From: Glandiceps talaboti
Lineage: Eukaryota > Hemichordata > Enteropneusta > Spengelidae
DNA: 64,000 bases
NCBI RefSeq assembly: GCF_964340395.1
Contig: NC_135568.1
Coordinates: forward strand, 20,847,081 to 20,911,080
Direction: 5' to 3'
Part shown: in pieces, positions 34,553 to 47,514 of the stretch
Layout of the letters: the number at the start of each line of letters is the position of its first letter
Position numbering within the stretch: the first letter of the stretch is position 1
Position numbers and translations under genes: made by a program
The notes under the pieces: generated by a model
Told to the model about the DNA's origin: nothing
Databases searched by the model: none
Seen by the model: only the letters and a program-made list of their open reading frames with translations

Positions 34553-37500
34553 TTAGAGTGTGTGTATGGTACTAAATAATACAATGATAGAGTGTGTGTA
34601 TGGTACTAAATAATACAATGTTAGAGTGTGTGTATGGTACTGAATAATACAATGTTAGAGTGTGTGTATGGTACTGAATAATACAATGATAGAGTGTGTG
34701 TATGGTACTGAATAATACAATGATAGAGTGTGTGTATGGTACTGAATAATACAATGATAGAGTGTGTGTATGGTATTGAATAATACAATGTTAGAGTGTG
34801 TATATGGTACTGAATAATACAATGATAGAGTGTGTGTATGGTACTGAATAATACAATGATAGAGTGTGTGTATGGTACTGAATAATACAATGATAGAGTG
34901 TGTGTATGGTACTGAATAATACAATGATAGAGTGTGTGTATGGTACTGAATAATACAATGTTAGAGTGTGTGTATGGTACTGAATAATACAATGATAGAG
35001 CGTGTGTATGGTACTGAATAATACAATGTTAGAGTGTGTGTATGGTACTGAATAATACAATGTTAGAGTGTGTGTATGGTACTGAATAATACAATGTTAG
35101 AGTGTGTGTATGGTACTGAATAATACAATGATAGAGTGTGTGTATGGTATTGAATAATACAATGTTAGAGTGTGTATATGGTACTGAATAATACAATGAT
35201 AGAGTGTGTGTATGGTACTGAATAATACAATGATAGAGTGTGTGTATGGTACTGAATAATACAATGATAGAGTGTGTGTATGGTATTGAATAATACAATG
35301 TTAGAGTGTGTGTATGGTACTTAATAATACAATGATAGAGTGTGTGTATGGTACTAAATAATACAATGATAGAGTGTGTGTATGGTACTGAATAATACAA
35401 TGATAGAGTGTGTGTATGGTATTTAATAATACAATGTTAGAGTGTGTACGTGTATGGTACTGAATAATACAATGTTAGAGTGTGTGTATGGTACTGAATA
35501 ATACAATGATAGAGCATGTGTATGGTATTTAATACAATGATAGAGTGTGTGTATGGTACTGAATAATACAATGTTAGAGTGTGTGTATGGTACTGAATAA
35601 TACAATGTTAGAGTGTGTGTATGGTACTGAATAATACAATGATAGAGTGTGTGTATGGTACTGAATAATACAATGTTAGAGTGTGTGTATGGTACTGAAT
35701 AATACAATGATAGAGTGTGTGTATGGTACTGAATAATACAATGTTAGAGTGTGTGTATGGTACTGAATAATACAATGATAGAGTGTGTGTATGGTATTTA
35801 ATACAATGATAGAGTGTGTGTATGGTACTGAATAATACAATGTTAGAGTGTGTGTATGGTACTGAATAATACAATGTTAGAGTATGTGTATGGTACTAAA
35901 TAATACAATGTTAGAGTATGTGTATGGTATTGAATAATTCAATGATAGAGTATGTGTATGGTACTGAATAATACAATGATAGAGTGTGTGTATGGTACTG
36001 AATAATACAATGATAGAGTATGTGTATGGTATTGAATAATACAATGATAGAGTATGTGTATGGTACTGAATAATACAATGATAGAGTGTGTGTATGGTAT
36101 TGAATAATACAATGATAGAGTGTGTGTATGGTACTTAATAATACAATGATAGAGTGTGTGTATGGTATTGAATAATACAATGATAGAGTGTGTGTATGGT
36201 ACTGAATAATACAATGATAGAGTGTGTGGATGGTATTGAATAATACAATGATAGAGTGTGTGTATGGTACTGAATAATACAATGATAGAGTGTGTGTATG
36301 GTACTGAATAATACAATGATAGAGTGTGTGTATGGTATTGAATAATACAATGTTAGAGTGTGTGTATGGTACTTAATAATACAATGATAGAGTGTGTGTA
36401 TGGTACTGAATAATACAATGATAGAGTGTGTGTATGGTACTGAATAATACAATGTTAGAGTGTGTGTATGGTACTGAATAATACAATGTTAGAGTGTGTG
36501 TATGGTACTGAATAATACAATGATAGAGTGTGTGTATGGTATTGAATAATACAATGATAGAGTGTGTGTATGGTACTGAATAATACAATGTTAGAGTGTG
36601 TGTATGGTACTAAATAATACAATGTTAGAGTGTGTGTATGGTACTGAATAATACAATGTTAGAGTGTGTGTATGGTACTGAATAATACAATGTTAGAGTG
36701 TGTGTATGGTACTAAATAATACAATGTTAGAGTGTGTGTATGGTACTGAATAATACAATGTTAGAGTGTGTGTATGGTACTGAATAATACAATGATAGAG
36801 TGTGTGTATGGTACTGAATAATACAATGATAGAGTGTGTGTATGGTACTGAATAATACAATGATAGAGTGTGTGTATGGTACTGAATAATACAATGTTAG
36901 AGTGTGTGTATGGTACTAAATAATACAATGTTAGAGTGTGTGTATGGTACTGAATAATACAATGATAGAGTGTGTGTATGGTATTGAATAATACAATGAT
37001 AGAGTGTGTGTATGGTACTGAATAATACAATGATAGAGTGTGTGTATGGTACTGAATAATACAATGATAGAGTGTGTGTATGGTACTGAATAATACAATG
37101 ATAGAGTGTGTGTATGGTACTGAATAATACAATGATAGAGTGTGTGTATGGTACTGAATAATACAATGTTAGAGTGTGTGTATGGTACTAAATAATACAA
37201 TGTTAGAGTGTGTGTATGGTACTGAATAATACAATGATAGAGTGTGTGTATGGTATTGAATAATACAATGTTAGAGTGTGTGTATGGTACTGAATAATAC
37301 AATGTTAGAGTGTGTGTATGGTACTGAATAATACAATGTTAGTGTGTGTGTATGGTACTGAATAATACAATGCTAGAGTGTGTGTATGGTACCGAATAAT
37401 ACAATGATAGAGTGTGTGTATGGTACTGAATAATACAATGTTAGAGTGTGTGTATGGTACTGAATAATACAATGTTAGAGTGTGTGTATGGTACTGAATA

Positions 37501-40500
37501 ATACAATGATAGAGTGTGTGTATGGTATTTAATAATACAATGATAGAGTGTGTGTATGGTACTGAATAATACAATGATAGAGTGTGTGTATGGTATTTAA
37601 TAATACAATGATAGAGTGTGTGTATGGTACTGAATAATACAATGTTAGAGTGTGTGTATGGTACTGAATAATACAATGATAGCTAGAGTGTGTGTATGGT
37701 ACTGAATAATACAATGATAGAGTGTGTGTATGGTACTGAATAATACAATGATAGAGTATGTGTATGGTATTGAATAATACAATGATAGAGTGTGTGTATG
37801 GTACTGAATAATACAATGATAGAGTGTGTGTATGGTACTGAATAATACAATGATAGAGTGTGTGTATGGTACTGAATAATACAATGATAGAGTGTGTGTA
37901 TGGTACTGAATAATACAATGATAGAGTGTGTGTATGGTACTGAATAATACAATGATAGAGTGTGTGTATGGTACTGAATAATACAATGATAGAGTGTGTG
38001 TATGGTACTGAATAATACAATGATAGAGTGTGTGTATGGTATTTAATAATACAATGATAGAGTGTGTGTATGGTACTGAATAATACAATGTTAGAGTGTG
38101 TGTATGGTATTGAATAATACAATGATAGAGTGTGTGTATGGTACTGAATAATACAATGTTAGAGTGTGTGTATGGTACTGAATAATACAATGCTAGAGTG
38201 TGTGTATGGTACTAAATAATACAATGATAGAGTGTGTGTATGGTACTGAATAATACAATGATAGAGTGTGTGTATGGTATTGAATAATACAATGATAGAG
38301 TGTGTGTATGGTACTGAATAATACAATGTTAGAGTGTGTGTATGGTACTGAATAATACAATGCTAGAGTGTGTGTATGGTACTAAATAATACAATGATAG
38401 AGTGTGTGTATGGTACTGAATAATACAATGATAGAGTGTGTGTATGGTACTGAATAATACAATGTTAGAGTGTGTGTATGGTATTAAATAATACAATGAT
38501 AGAGTGTGTGTATGGTACTGAATAATACAATGATAGAGTGTGTGTATGGTACTAAATAATACAATGTTAGAGTGTGTGTATGGTACTGAATAATACAATG
38601 ATAGAGTGTGTGTATGGTACTGAATAATACAATGATAGAGTGTGTGTATGGTACTAAATAATACAATGTTAGAGTGTGTGTATGGTACTGAATAATACAA
38701 TGTTAGAGTGTGTGTATGGTACTGAATAATACAATGTTAGAGTGTGTGTATGGTACTGAATAATACAATGATAGAGTGTGTGTATGGTATTGAATAATAC
38801 AATGATAGAGTGTGTGTATGGTACTGAATAATACAATGTTAGAGTGTGTGTATGGTACTGAATAATACAATGCTAGAGTGTGTGTATGGTACTAAATAAT
38901 ACAATGATAGAGTGTGTGTATGGTACTGAATAATACAATGATAGAGTGTGTGTATGGTACTGAATAATACAATGTTAGAGTGTGTGTATGGTATTTAATA
39001 ATACAATGATAGAGTATGTGTATGGTACTGAATAATACAATGATAGAGTGTGTGTATGGTACTGAATAATACAATGATAGAGTGTGTGTATGGTACTTAA
39101 TAATACAATGATAGAGTGTGTGTATGGTACTGAATAATACAATGTTAGAGTGTGTGTATGGTACTGAATAATACAATGATAGAGTGTGTGTATGGTATTT
39201 AATAATACAATGATAGAGTGTGTGTATGGTATTGAATAATACAATGATAGAGTGTGTGTATGGTATTTAATAATACAATGATAGAGTGTGTGTATGGTAC
39301 TGAATAATACAATGATAGAGTGTGTGTATGGTACTGAATAATACAATGATAGAGTGTGTGTATGGTACTGAATAATACAATGATAGAGTGTGTGTATGGT
39401 ACTGAATAATACAATGATAGAGTGTGTGTATGGTACTGAATAATACAATGTTAGAGTGTGTGTATGGTACTAAATAATACAATGTTAGAGTGTGTGTATG
39501 GTACTGAATATAATACAGTGATAGAGTGTGTGTATGGTATTGAATAATACAATGTTAGAGTGTGTGTATGGTACTGAATAATACAATGTTAGAGTGTGTG
39601 TATGGTACTGAATAATACAATGTTAGAGTGTGTGTATGGTACTGAATAATACAATGCTAGAGTGTGTGTATGGTACTGAATAATACAATGATAGAGTGTG
39701 TGTATGGTACTGAATAATACAATGTTAGAGTGTGTGTATGGTACTGAATAATACAATGTTAGAGTGTGTGTATGGTACTGAATAATACAATGATAGAGTG
39801 TGTGTATGGTATTTAATAATACAATGATAGAGTGTGTGTATGGTACTGAATAATACAATGATAGAGTGTGTGTATGGTATTTAATAATACAATGATAGAG
39901 TGTGTGTATGGTACTGAATAATACAATGTTAGAGTGTGTGTATGGTACTGAATAATACAATGATAGCTAGAGTGTGTGTATGGTACTGAATAATACAATG
40001 ATAGAGTGTGTGTATGGTACTGAATAATACAATGATAGAGTATGTGTATGGTATTGAATAATACAATGATAGAGTGTGTGTATTGTACTGAATAATACAA
40101 TGATAGAGTGTGTGCATGGTACTGAATAATACAATGATAGAGTGTGTGTATGGTACTGAATAATACAATGATAGAGTGTGTGTATGGTACTGAATAATAC
40201 AATGATAGAGTGTGTGTATGGTACTGAATAATACAATGATAGAGTGTGTGTATGGTACTGAATAATACAATGATAGAGTGTGTGTATGGTACTGAATAAT
40301 ACAATGATAGAGTGTGTGTATGGTACTGAATAATACAATGTTAGAGTGTGTGTATGGTACTGAATAATACAATGATAGAGTGTGTGTATGGTACTGAATA
40401 ATACAATGATAGAGTGTGTGTATGGTATTGAATAATACAATGATAGAGTGTGTGTATGGTACTGAATAATACAATGTTAGAGTGTGTGTATGGTATTGAA

Positions 40501-41985
40501 TAATACAATGATAGAGTGTGTGTATGGTACTGAATAATACAATGTTAGAGTGTGTGTATGGTACTGAATAATACAATGCTAGAGTGTGTGTATGGTACTA
40601 AATAATACAATGATAGAGTGTGTGTATGGTACTGAATAATACAATGATAGAGTGTGTGTATGGTACTGAATAATACAATGTTAGAGTGTGTGTATGGTAC
40701 TGAATAATACAATGCTAGAGTGTGTGTATGGTACTAAATAATACAATGATAGAGTGTGTGTATGGTACTGAATAATACAATGATAGAGTGTGTGTATGGT
40801 ACTGAATAATACAATGTTAGAGTGTGTGTATGGTATCAAATAATACAATGATAGAGTGTGTGTATGGTACTGAATAATACAATGATAGAGTGTGTGTATG
40901 GTACTAAATAATACAATGTTAGAGTGTGTGTATGGTACTGAATAATACAATGATAGAGTGTGTGTATGGTACTGAATAATACAATGATAGAGTGTGTGTA
41001 TGGTACTAAATAATACAATGTTAGAGTGTGTGTATGGTACTGAATAATACAATGTTAGAGTGTGTGTATGGTACTGAATAATACAATGTTAGAGTGTGTG
41101 TATGGTACTGAATAATACAATGATAGAGTGCGTGTATGGTATTGAATAATACAATGATAGAGTGTGTGTATGGTACTGAATAATACAATGTTAGAGTGTG
41201 TGTATGGTACTGAATAATACAATGCTAGAGTGTGTGTATGGTACTAAATAATACAATGATAGAGTGTGTGTATGGTACTGAATAATACAATGATAGAGTG
41301 TGTGTATGGTACTGAATAATACAATGTTAGAGTGTGTGTATGGTATTTAATAATACAATGATAGAGTGTGTGTATGGTACTGAATAATACAATGATAGAG
41401 TGTGTGTATGGTACTGAATAATACAATGATAGAGTGTGTGTATGGTACTTAATAATACAATGATAGAGTGTGTGTATGGTACTGAATAATACAATGTTAG
41501 AGTGTGTGTATGGTACTGAATAATACAATGATAGAGTGTGTGTATGGTATTTAATAATACAATGATAGAGTGTGTGTATGGTATTGAATAATACAATGAT
41601 AGAGTGTGTGTATGGTATTTAATAATACAATGATAGAGTGTGTGTATGGTACTGAATAATACAATGTTAGAGTGTGTGTATGGTACTGAATAATACAATG
41701 TTAGAGTGTGTGTATGGTATTGAATAATACAATGATAGAGTGTGTGTATGGTATTGAATAATACAATGATAGAGTGTGTGTATGGTATTTAATAATACAA
41801 TGATAGAGTGTGTGTATGGTATTGAATAATACAATGATAGAGTGTGTGTATGGTATTGAATAATACAATGATAGAGTATGTGTATGGTATTGAATAATAC
41901 AATGTTATAGTGTGTGTATGGCATTGAATAATACAATGATAGAGTGTGTGTATGGTATTGAATAATACAATGATAGAGTATATGC
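34553..41985. repeat. 7.4-kb satellite with 34-bp unit, about 218 copies, and 2.3-kb higher-order repeat
   Basis: Unit GATAGAGTGTGTGTATGG plus TACTGAATAATACAAT, with GTTAG/GATAG/GCTAG and TACTG/TACTA/TATTG/TATTT alternatives distributed along the array. A rare marker, GATAGCTAGAGTG, recurs at about 37678 and 39961, 2283 bp apart. Segments at 38329-38700 and 40681-41052 share the same variant order, offset by 2352 bp, so a block of roughly 68 units was duplicated. The array lies downstream of the EGF gene's stop codon. The predicted minus-strand Tyr/His/Ser repeat peptides are artefacts. Confidence 0.97.
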
Positions 41986-42171
41986 ACTAACACAAGCTAT
42001 TTACAACATTTATTTAATTATTATTTATTTATTTGTAACTCAAAGTTTAAAGACATTACTGAGGGGCAAGCTATCAGATATGAGTAAGTGAGGGAGCCAT
42101 ACCATTCTGGTATAGTATGTACATTTGACTGTGTTTGAACCAAGAAAACCGTGATTTTTACATGAGTTTTT

Positions 42172-42455
42172 AGTCCCCGCCGGGCGAAGTCCGGGACAGG
42201 GACTTATGGATTTGGTTCCGTCTGTCCGTCCGTCCGTCCGTCTGTCCGTCCGTCCGTCCGTCCGTCCGTCCGCAGCCGTTTCTTGGAGATGCCTGGACAG
42301 ATTTTTTTCAAAATTGGTACAGGGGCAACATACAATACATATGCATGTCAATTTGTTTCATGATATAATCCAATATGGCTGCGTAGCAGCCATTTTGTTT
42401 GCAAATTTTCCCTGTCTAAAGCCATAACTCAGACATACTTGCACAGATCTCATTC
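42172..42455 (+). repeat. Family B interspersed repeat, copy 3, with (CCGT)n
   Basis: TTTTAGTCCCCGCCGGGCGA with AGTCCGGGACAGGGACTTAT forms a short inverted structure (GTCCCCG.../...GGGAC). A tract of about 14 CCGT-like units follows, then GCCGTTTCTTGGAGATGCC and ACAGGGGCAACATACAATAC. It ends at ATCTCATTCAAAGT, where it fuses to family A. Confidence 0.85.
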
Positions 42456-43625
42456 AAAGTCAAAAACCGCTGAACCGATTGCCATGATATTTGGTGGGTC
42501 CATTACCTTGGGTAACTAGTTGGGAAATTGTTCAAATCAAAGTGATTGCATCACAGGTCTTTGATTTGGGTCAAAAAATGTGATTTTTGGTCAAAAAACT
42601 TAAACTCAGAAACTACTGGGCAGATTGGTGCGAATAAATTCTTAAGGGGGTGTAAAGTAAGATTTGATGATTCCATCAGTAATATGCAAATTAGGGATAA
42701 AAATATGTCTTTTTGGTTAAAAATCTATAATTCCAAAACTACTGAGCAGATTGGGCTGAAATTTAATGAGAAGGCATCTAGGGATGTATGGACGAAGGAA
42801 TATTAAGCATACAATGATTCCATGAGTGATATGCAAATTAGGTCTAAGAATGTTCATTTTTGGTCAAAAACTTATATCTCAAAAAAGTACTTGGTCAATG
42901 AGTCTGAAACTTGGTGAGATGTTCCTGAAAGTGTTATTCTGCAGATTTTCTCCAAAACATTTTGACACAATTGGCCCTAGCAACCATGACCACGCCCTTA
43001 GCAACAACCAAATGGCAGTATATTTTGGTTAAATAAAAAGTCATATGGTAGGTAAATGAGAAAACATTCAAAAAATGTATACAAATACCCTGGCAACCAT
43101 GACCACGCCCATAGCAACAGCCAAACGGTGGTGTATTTCACAAAGATAACAATAGGGTTTAATAGACAAATGAATAAACATTCCAAAAATGTATGCAAAT
43201 ACCCTGGCAACCATGCCCACGCTCATAGCAACAGCCAAACGGTGGTGTATTTCACAAAGATAACAACAGGGTTTAATAGACAATTGAATAAACATTCCAA
43301 AAATGTATGTAAATTTGCTTAACAACAAGACCACCCCCATAGCAACAGCCAAATGATCACATATATTGCAAAGGCAATATCAGGAATTCATACACAACTG
43401 AACAAAAACATACACAAATGTATGCAAATATATCTTAACAACATGAACACGTCCACAGAAACAGCCAAATGATAGCATATATCGTAAAGATAGCAACATG
43501 GTTGGACAGGCAACTGGATAGTTATTCAGCAAATGAACACCTATTGTTAGCATCAACTAGCATATGGATAAACATTTGTAAAAACTGTACAGTTGTGCTA
43601 CAATGCCATTGGCGGTATTTTTGTT
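42456..43625 (+). repeat. Family A interspersed repeat, copy 6
   Basis: Starts at AAAAACCGCTGAACCGATTG (without hairpin), then the complete left body and five or six subrepeats (AACCATGACCACGCCCATAG). Right end CAGTTGTGCTACAATGCCAT near 43588-43607. A (TTG/CTG)n tract follows at 43620-43668. Confidence 0.85.
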
Positions 43626-43633
43626 GCTGCTGC

Positions 43634-43667
<34 letters not shown>

Positions 43668-43669
43668 GA

Positions 43670-44284
43670 AAATCATCGTTCAAGACGTCAGTGAGAGTGT
43701 GTATAGACACATATGGGATCAAGGTCTACCATATTGGAGATTGTAGTGTCAACAAATCGAATCTCAGTCGTAAAATGACCAGTATCGTGTCATCGAAGAA
43801 GTGTAAGATCAACTAATCGTAATACTACAATGTCAAAATGGCGACGCTCCGAAATTATGATAGGTATTTCCGTATTTATGATTGTCAGCATGGGCAAGAT
43901 ATCGATAAACACTGGTGCACAGCAATCAAACAAACTGCTTGTTGAAAAGTAATTATCCGAATGATAACAATGTCAACATATTTGACATCGCAAATCTGAA
44001 TGCTATACCTAGAATGCAACGGGACGGTTGGGATGTCAACACAGACATGTGTTGATGCCAGATGACAGAGACAGCAGTGTTTTGTCCTTGAAGGCAAGCA
44101 GATAAAATTGGGAGTACTTTTTGAAGACTTCAACACTATCAAGGTAAATATTCATATGATTATGTTCAGAATTTTCCATGTGTTGTATTGTGAGTGAAAT
44201 ATGTCTTCATGTACTCTGTTCAAAACAGCCAGAAATGCATTTTGAAACTACTAGACTTGGGTGACCAGGTATTTCTAATTTCCT
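43670..44284. other. No gene recognised
   Basis: Unique-looking sequence between two family A copies. Short frames on both strands have no recognisable motif. Confidence 0.45.
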
Positions 44285-44331
44285 TTTTAGCATGACTGAA
44301 CTGAGGTTCAGTAGTGCTATACTGGATCTCC

Positions 44332-44412
<81 letters not shown>

Positions 44413-45520
44413 CAACTTAAAGTCAAGTTGGGAAATTGTTCAAATCAAAATGATCGCATCACAGGTGTGTGCATGTATGTGTGTGTGTGTGTGTGTGTGT
44501 AAACAACTTAAAGTCAAGTTGGGAAATTGTTCAAATCAAAATGATCGCATCACAGGTGTGTGATTTATGGGTCAAAAATGATGTTTGGTCAAACAACTTT
44601 AACTCAGAAACTACTAGGCAGATTGGTGCGAATTTTGGTGGGAACATTCTTAAGGGGGTGTAAAGTAAGATTTGTTCATGACATGATGATTCCATCAGTA
44701 ATATGCAAATTAGGGCTAAAAATGTGTCTTTTTGGTTAAAAATCTATAATTCCAAAACTACAGAGCAGATTGGGCTGAAATTTAATGGGAATGCATCTAG
44801 GGATGTATGGACAAAGAAATGTTAAGCATACAGTGATTCCATAAGTGATATGCAAATTAGGTCTAAGAATGTTCAATTTTGGTCGAAAACTTATATCTCA
44901 AAAATATCTTGGTCAGTGAGTCTGAAACTTGGTGAGATGTTTCTAAAAGTGTAATTCTGCATATTTTCTTCCAAACATTTTGACAAGATTGGCCCTAGCA
45001 ACCATAACCACGCCCTTAGCAACAACCAAATGGCAGTATATTTTGGACAAATAACAACATCTTCTGGTAGGCAAGTGAGTAAACATTCAAAAAATGTATG
45101 CAAACACCCTAGCAACCAAGACCACACCCATAGCAACAACCAAACGGTCGTGTATTTCACAAAGATAACAGGGTTTAATAGAATATTGAATAAACATTCA
45201 AAAAATGTATGTAAATATGCCTTGCAACAAGACCACGCCCATAGCAACAGCCAAATGATCACATATATTGCGAATATAACAACGGTGATTAATAGACAGT
45301 TGAACAAACATTTAAAAAATGTATGTAAATATGCCTAGCAACAAGACACCCCCATAGCAACAGCCAAATGATAGCATATATCGTAAAGAAAGCAACATGG
45401 TTGAATAGGCAACTGGTTAGTCATTCAGCAAATGAACAGCTATTGTTAACATGGACTAGCATATGGATAAACATTTTTAAAAACTGTACAGCTGTGTTAC
45501 AATGCCATTGGTGGTATTTT
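44285..45520 (+). repeat. Family A interspersed repeat, copy 7, with a 39-unit (TG)n and a local duplication
   Basis: Left end AGCATGACTGAACTGAGGTTC with a long (TG)n at 44331-44409. Then a 100-bp segment (AAACAACTTAAAGTCAAGTT to ATCGCATCACAGGTGTG) is present twice, at about 44409-44470 and 44501-44560. The body and four subrepeats follow, with right end CAGCTGTGTTACAATGCCAT. Confidence 0.85.
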
Positions 45521-45913
45521 TGTTTTAGAATGTCAGATTTTTAGTATGTCATGGTTATTATCTCAAAACAAGCAACCCTATTTCTGATACTTCATTTGTG
45601 TGTTCGTGTCAGGTTACACATATCAATCAGTTCAGATCAAAGTAAATGTGTAATAAATTACAGAAACAAATTGTAGCTTTCCTTGACATGTGTTCAACTG
45701 AATTTCATGAGTTTACATAAACTATTAAAATATCGAGATTCATCTTTTTATGTAATGTTACATGTGAAGTGTATCTCAGAGGTGGACATTTATGTACATA
45801 TTTCATTGATAGAAGTAATAGCAAGATACACATAGCTCATTTCTTGTTCTATAGAATACGTTTGAACTCTAGCAAGATCTTAGAACAAAACATTTTACTC
45901 ATTTCTTACAGAA

Positions 45914-46501
45914 AATAATTTACTCCATGAGGCACAGTCGGAATTTCGTGGTTTCCACTCGTGTGAAACAGCCCTAAACCAAATGGTCAACTTGTGGACG
46001 AACAACATGGACAAAGGCCAACTAAATGGAACTGTTTTCATTGACCTGAGGAAGGCATTTGACATGATCGACCTAGACTTACTAATATGCAAGTTAAGAA
46101 TGTACAAGTGTAATAACAATAATATTGACTGATTTACTACTTGTCTGAAAAACAGAAAACAATTTGTGTCTTACAAGGGGATCTCCTCTAATGTAAATGA
46201 TGTAAGCCATGGAGTTCCCCAGGGTAGTATGCTAGGCCCACTCTTATTCACTGTATTCATGAATGACATGCCACTAAGTGTAAGTACAAATGTAGATATG
46301 TTTGCTGATGATTTTATAGAAGCTTATTTTAAATGAGTTTTATGCATATTGTATATTGTATTTGTCTTATTTGTATTTCTGTGTGTGTTTTAACTTTTCA
46401 TGTTTTGTTGTCTTTAGAGGGCCCCTGGGGAAGACTAGCTTTTAGCTAACCAGGTTATCCAGAGGTTATCTGTATGATTTTTAACCCTCTTTAGATAAAG
46501 T

Positions 46502-46545
<44 letters not shown>

Positions 46546-46567
46546 ATGAATAAATAAATAAATAAAT
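45914..46567 (+). pseudogene. LINE reverse transcriptase fragment with 3' end and (TAAA)n tail
   Basis: Translation shows ordered LINE RT blocks: SEFRGFHSCETAL, then FIDLRKAFD (motif A aspartate, about 46034-46060), GVPQGSMLGPLLF (motif B, about 46212) and MFADDF (motif C catalytic pair, about 46301-46312). A TGA stop replaces the expected Trp after NNNID, and the frame ends right after FADD at TAAATGAG. The rest of the polymerase is missing. The 3' UTR then appears: AGGGCCCCTGGGGAAGACTAG, TTTTAACCCTCTTTAGATAA and a long (TAAA)n tail to about 46567. This is a 5'-truncated, internally deleted CR1/Jockey-group copy; the precise clade is not fixed. Confidence 0.88.
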
Positions 46568-47514
46568 AGCAATATTGAAATACTCTGAAAAATCTAGACA
46601 TGCATACAAACACGTGGGTATTCCATTGTACAATGAAACTTATTTTCATTTTTTCCTCCTTGCAATTTTTATTTTCAGTTCAAGTGTTTTGTTGTTAGTG
46701 CATTGTATGATTTGCAATTTTGACATCAGCCAGAGTCAACATACCAAAGAAATATTGAGAATAATAGACCTTAATGTCATTCTTGTTATTGAATTCCAGG
46801 AAAAGAATACAATAAACCTAGGATACACCTGCACCTATTGAAATTGATATTTCAAAGGGTCTACTCAATACTGATGATGAGCTGTGTATGGACAATTTTC
46901 ATACCCAACAGAGTGTACCAGGAAGAGGCATTACTTGATTAAACAGTGAGCTAGAACTCCTTACACACTCAAGAAATAAGGATGAACATTGAATGATTGA
47001 TGGTGGTATAACATGTATATTCTCAAAATGGAAAAAAAACTACATGGATATGTATACTGTTCATGACAATATTAGTAATTGATTTGTACCTTATTTTATC
47101 ATCTACATTTTTCTTCTTATTTTGATAACATTTATATTGCAAAAGTGTTGTATAGTTGTTTGTAGCTCAAATTCTTATTCTGTATCACTTGTTTATTTGT
47201 GGGCATCATACAAGATGTTGTTAGTGTCTTGTTGTTTGTTATCTTTCTGTATCAACATGGTTTAACAGTTTTACATGTAGTTCACAAATGAAGCAATGTA
47301 CGTTTATGTATACATCGGATAGATGCCACAGAATGTGTTACATGCCAATGAGATTGACAGGTAATTTAACTAGTATCACATGTACATTGTAAAATACTTT
47401 TTTTTCCTGAATTCATGTAAGTTTATTGCTACATGTGTTGCCCATCATAAGTTCAATCAGCAACACTTCTGATGAACACAACCGAAAATATTGTTGATAT
47501 CAGATTACCTAAGA
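46568..47514. other. No gene recognised
   Basis: AT-rich intergenic sequence. An 88-codon frame near 46575 is hydrophobic and AT-driven with no motif or splice context that I can defend. Confidence 0.45.

Noticed and set aside
34020-34556. Repeat proteins from the 33-bp array on both strands
   Set aside because: By-product of a 33-bp unit without stops.
34560-41990. Minus-strand Tyr/His/Ser-rich repeat proteins of up to 215 codons
   Set aside because: The 34-bp unit cycles through three frames, giving a 102-bp periodic peptide; no start context, no domain, and many overlapping versions.
43800-44110. Possible coding exon with a Cys/His/Asp-containing frame
   Set aside because: No frame stays open long enough, and no family is recognised.
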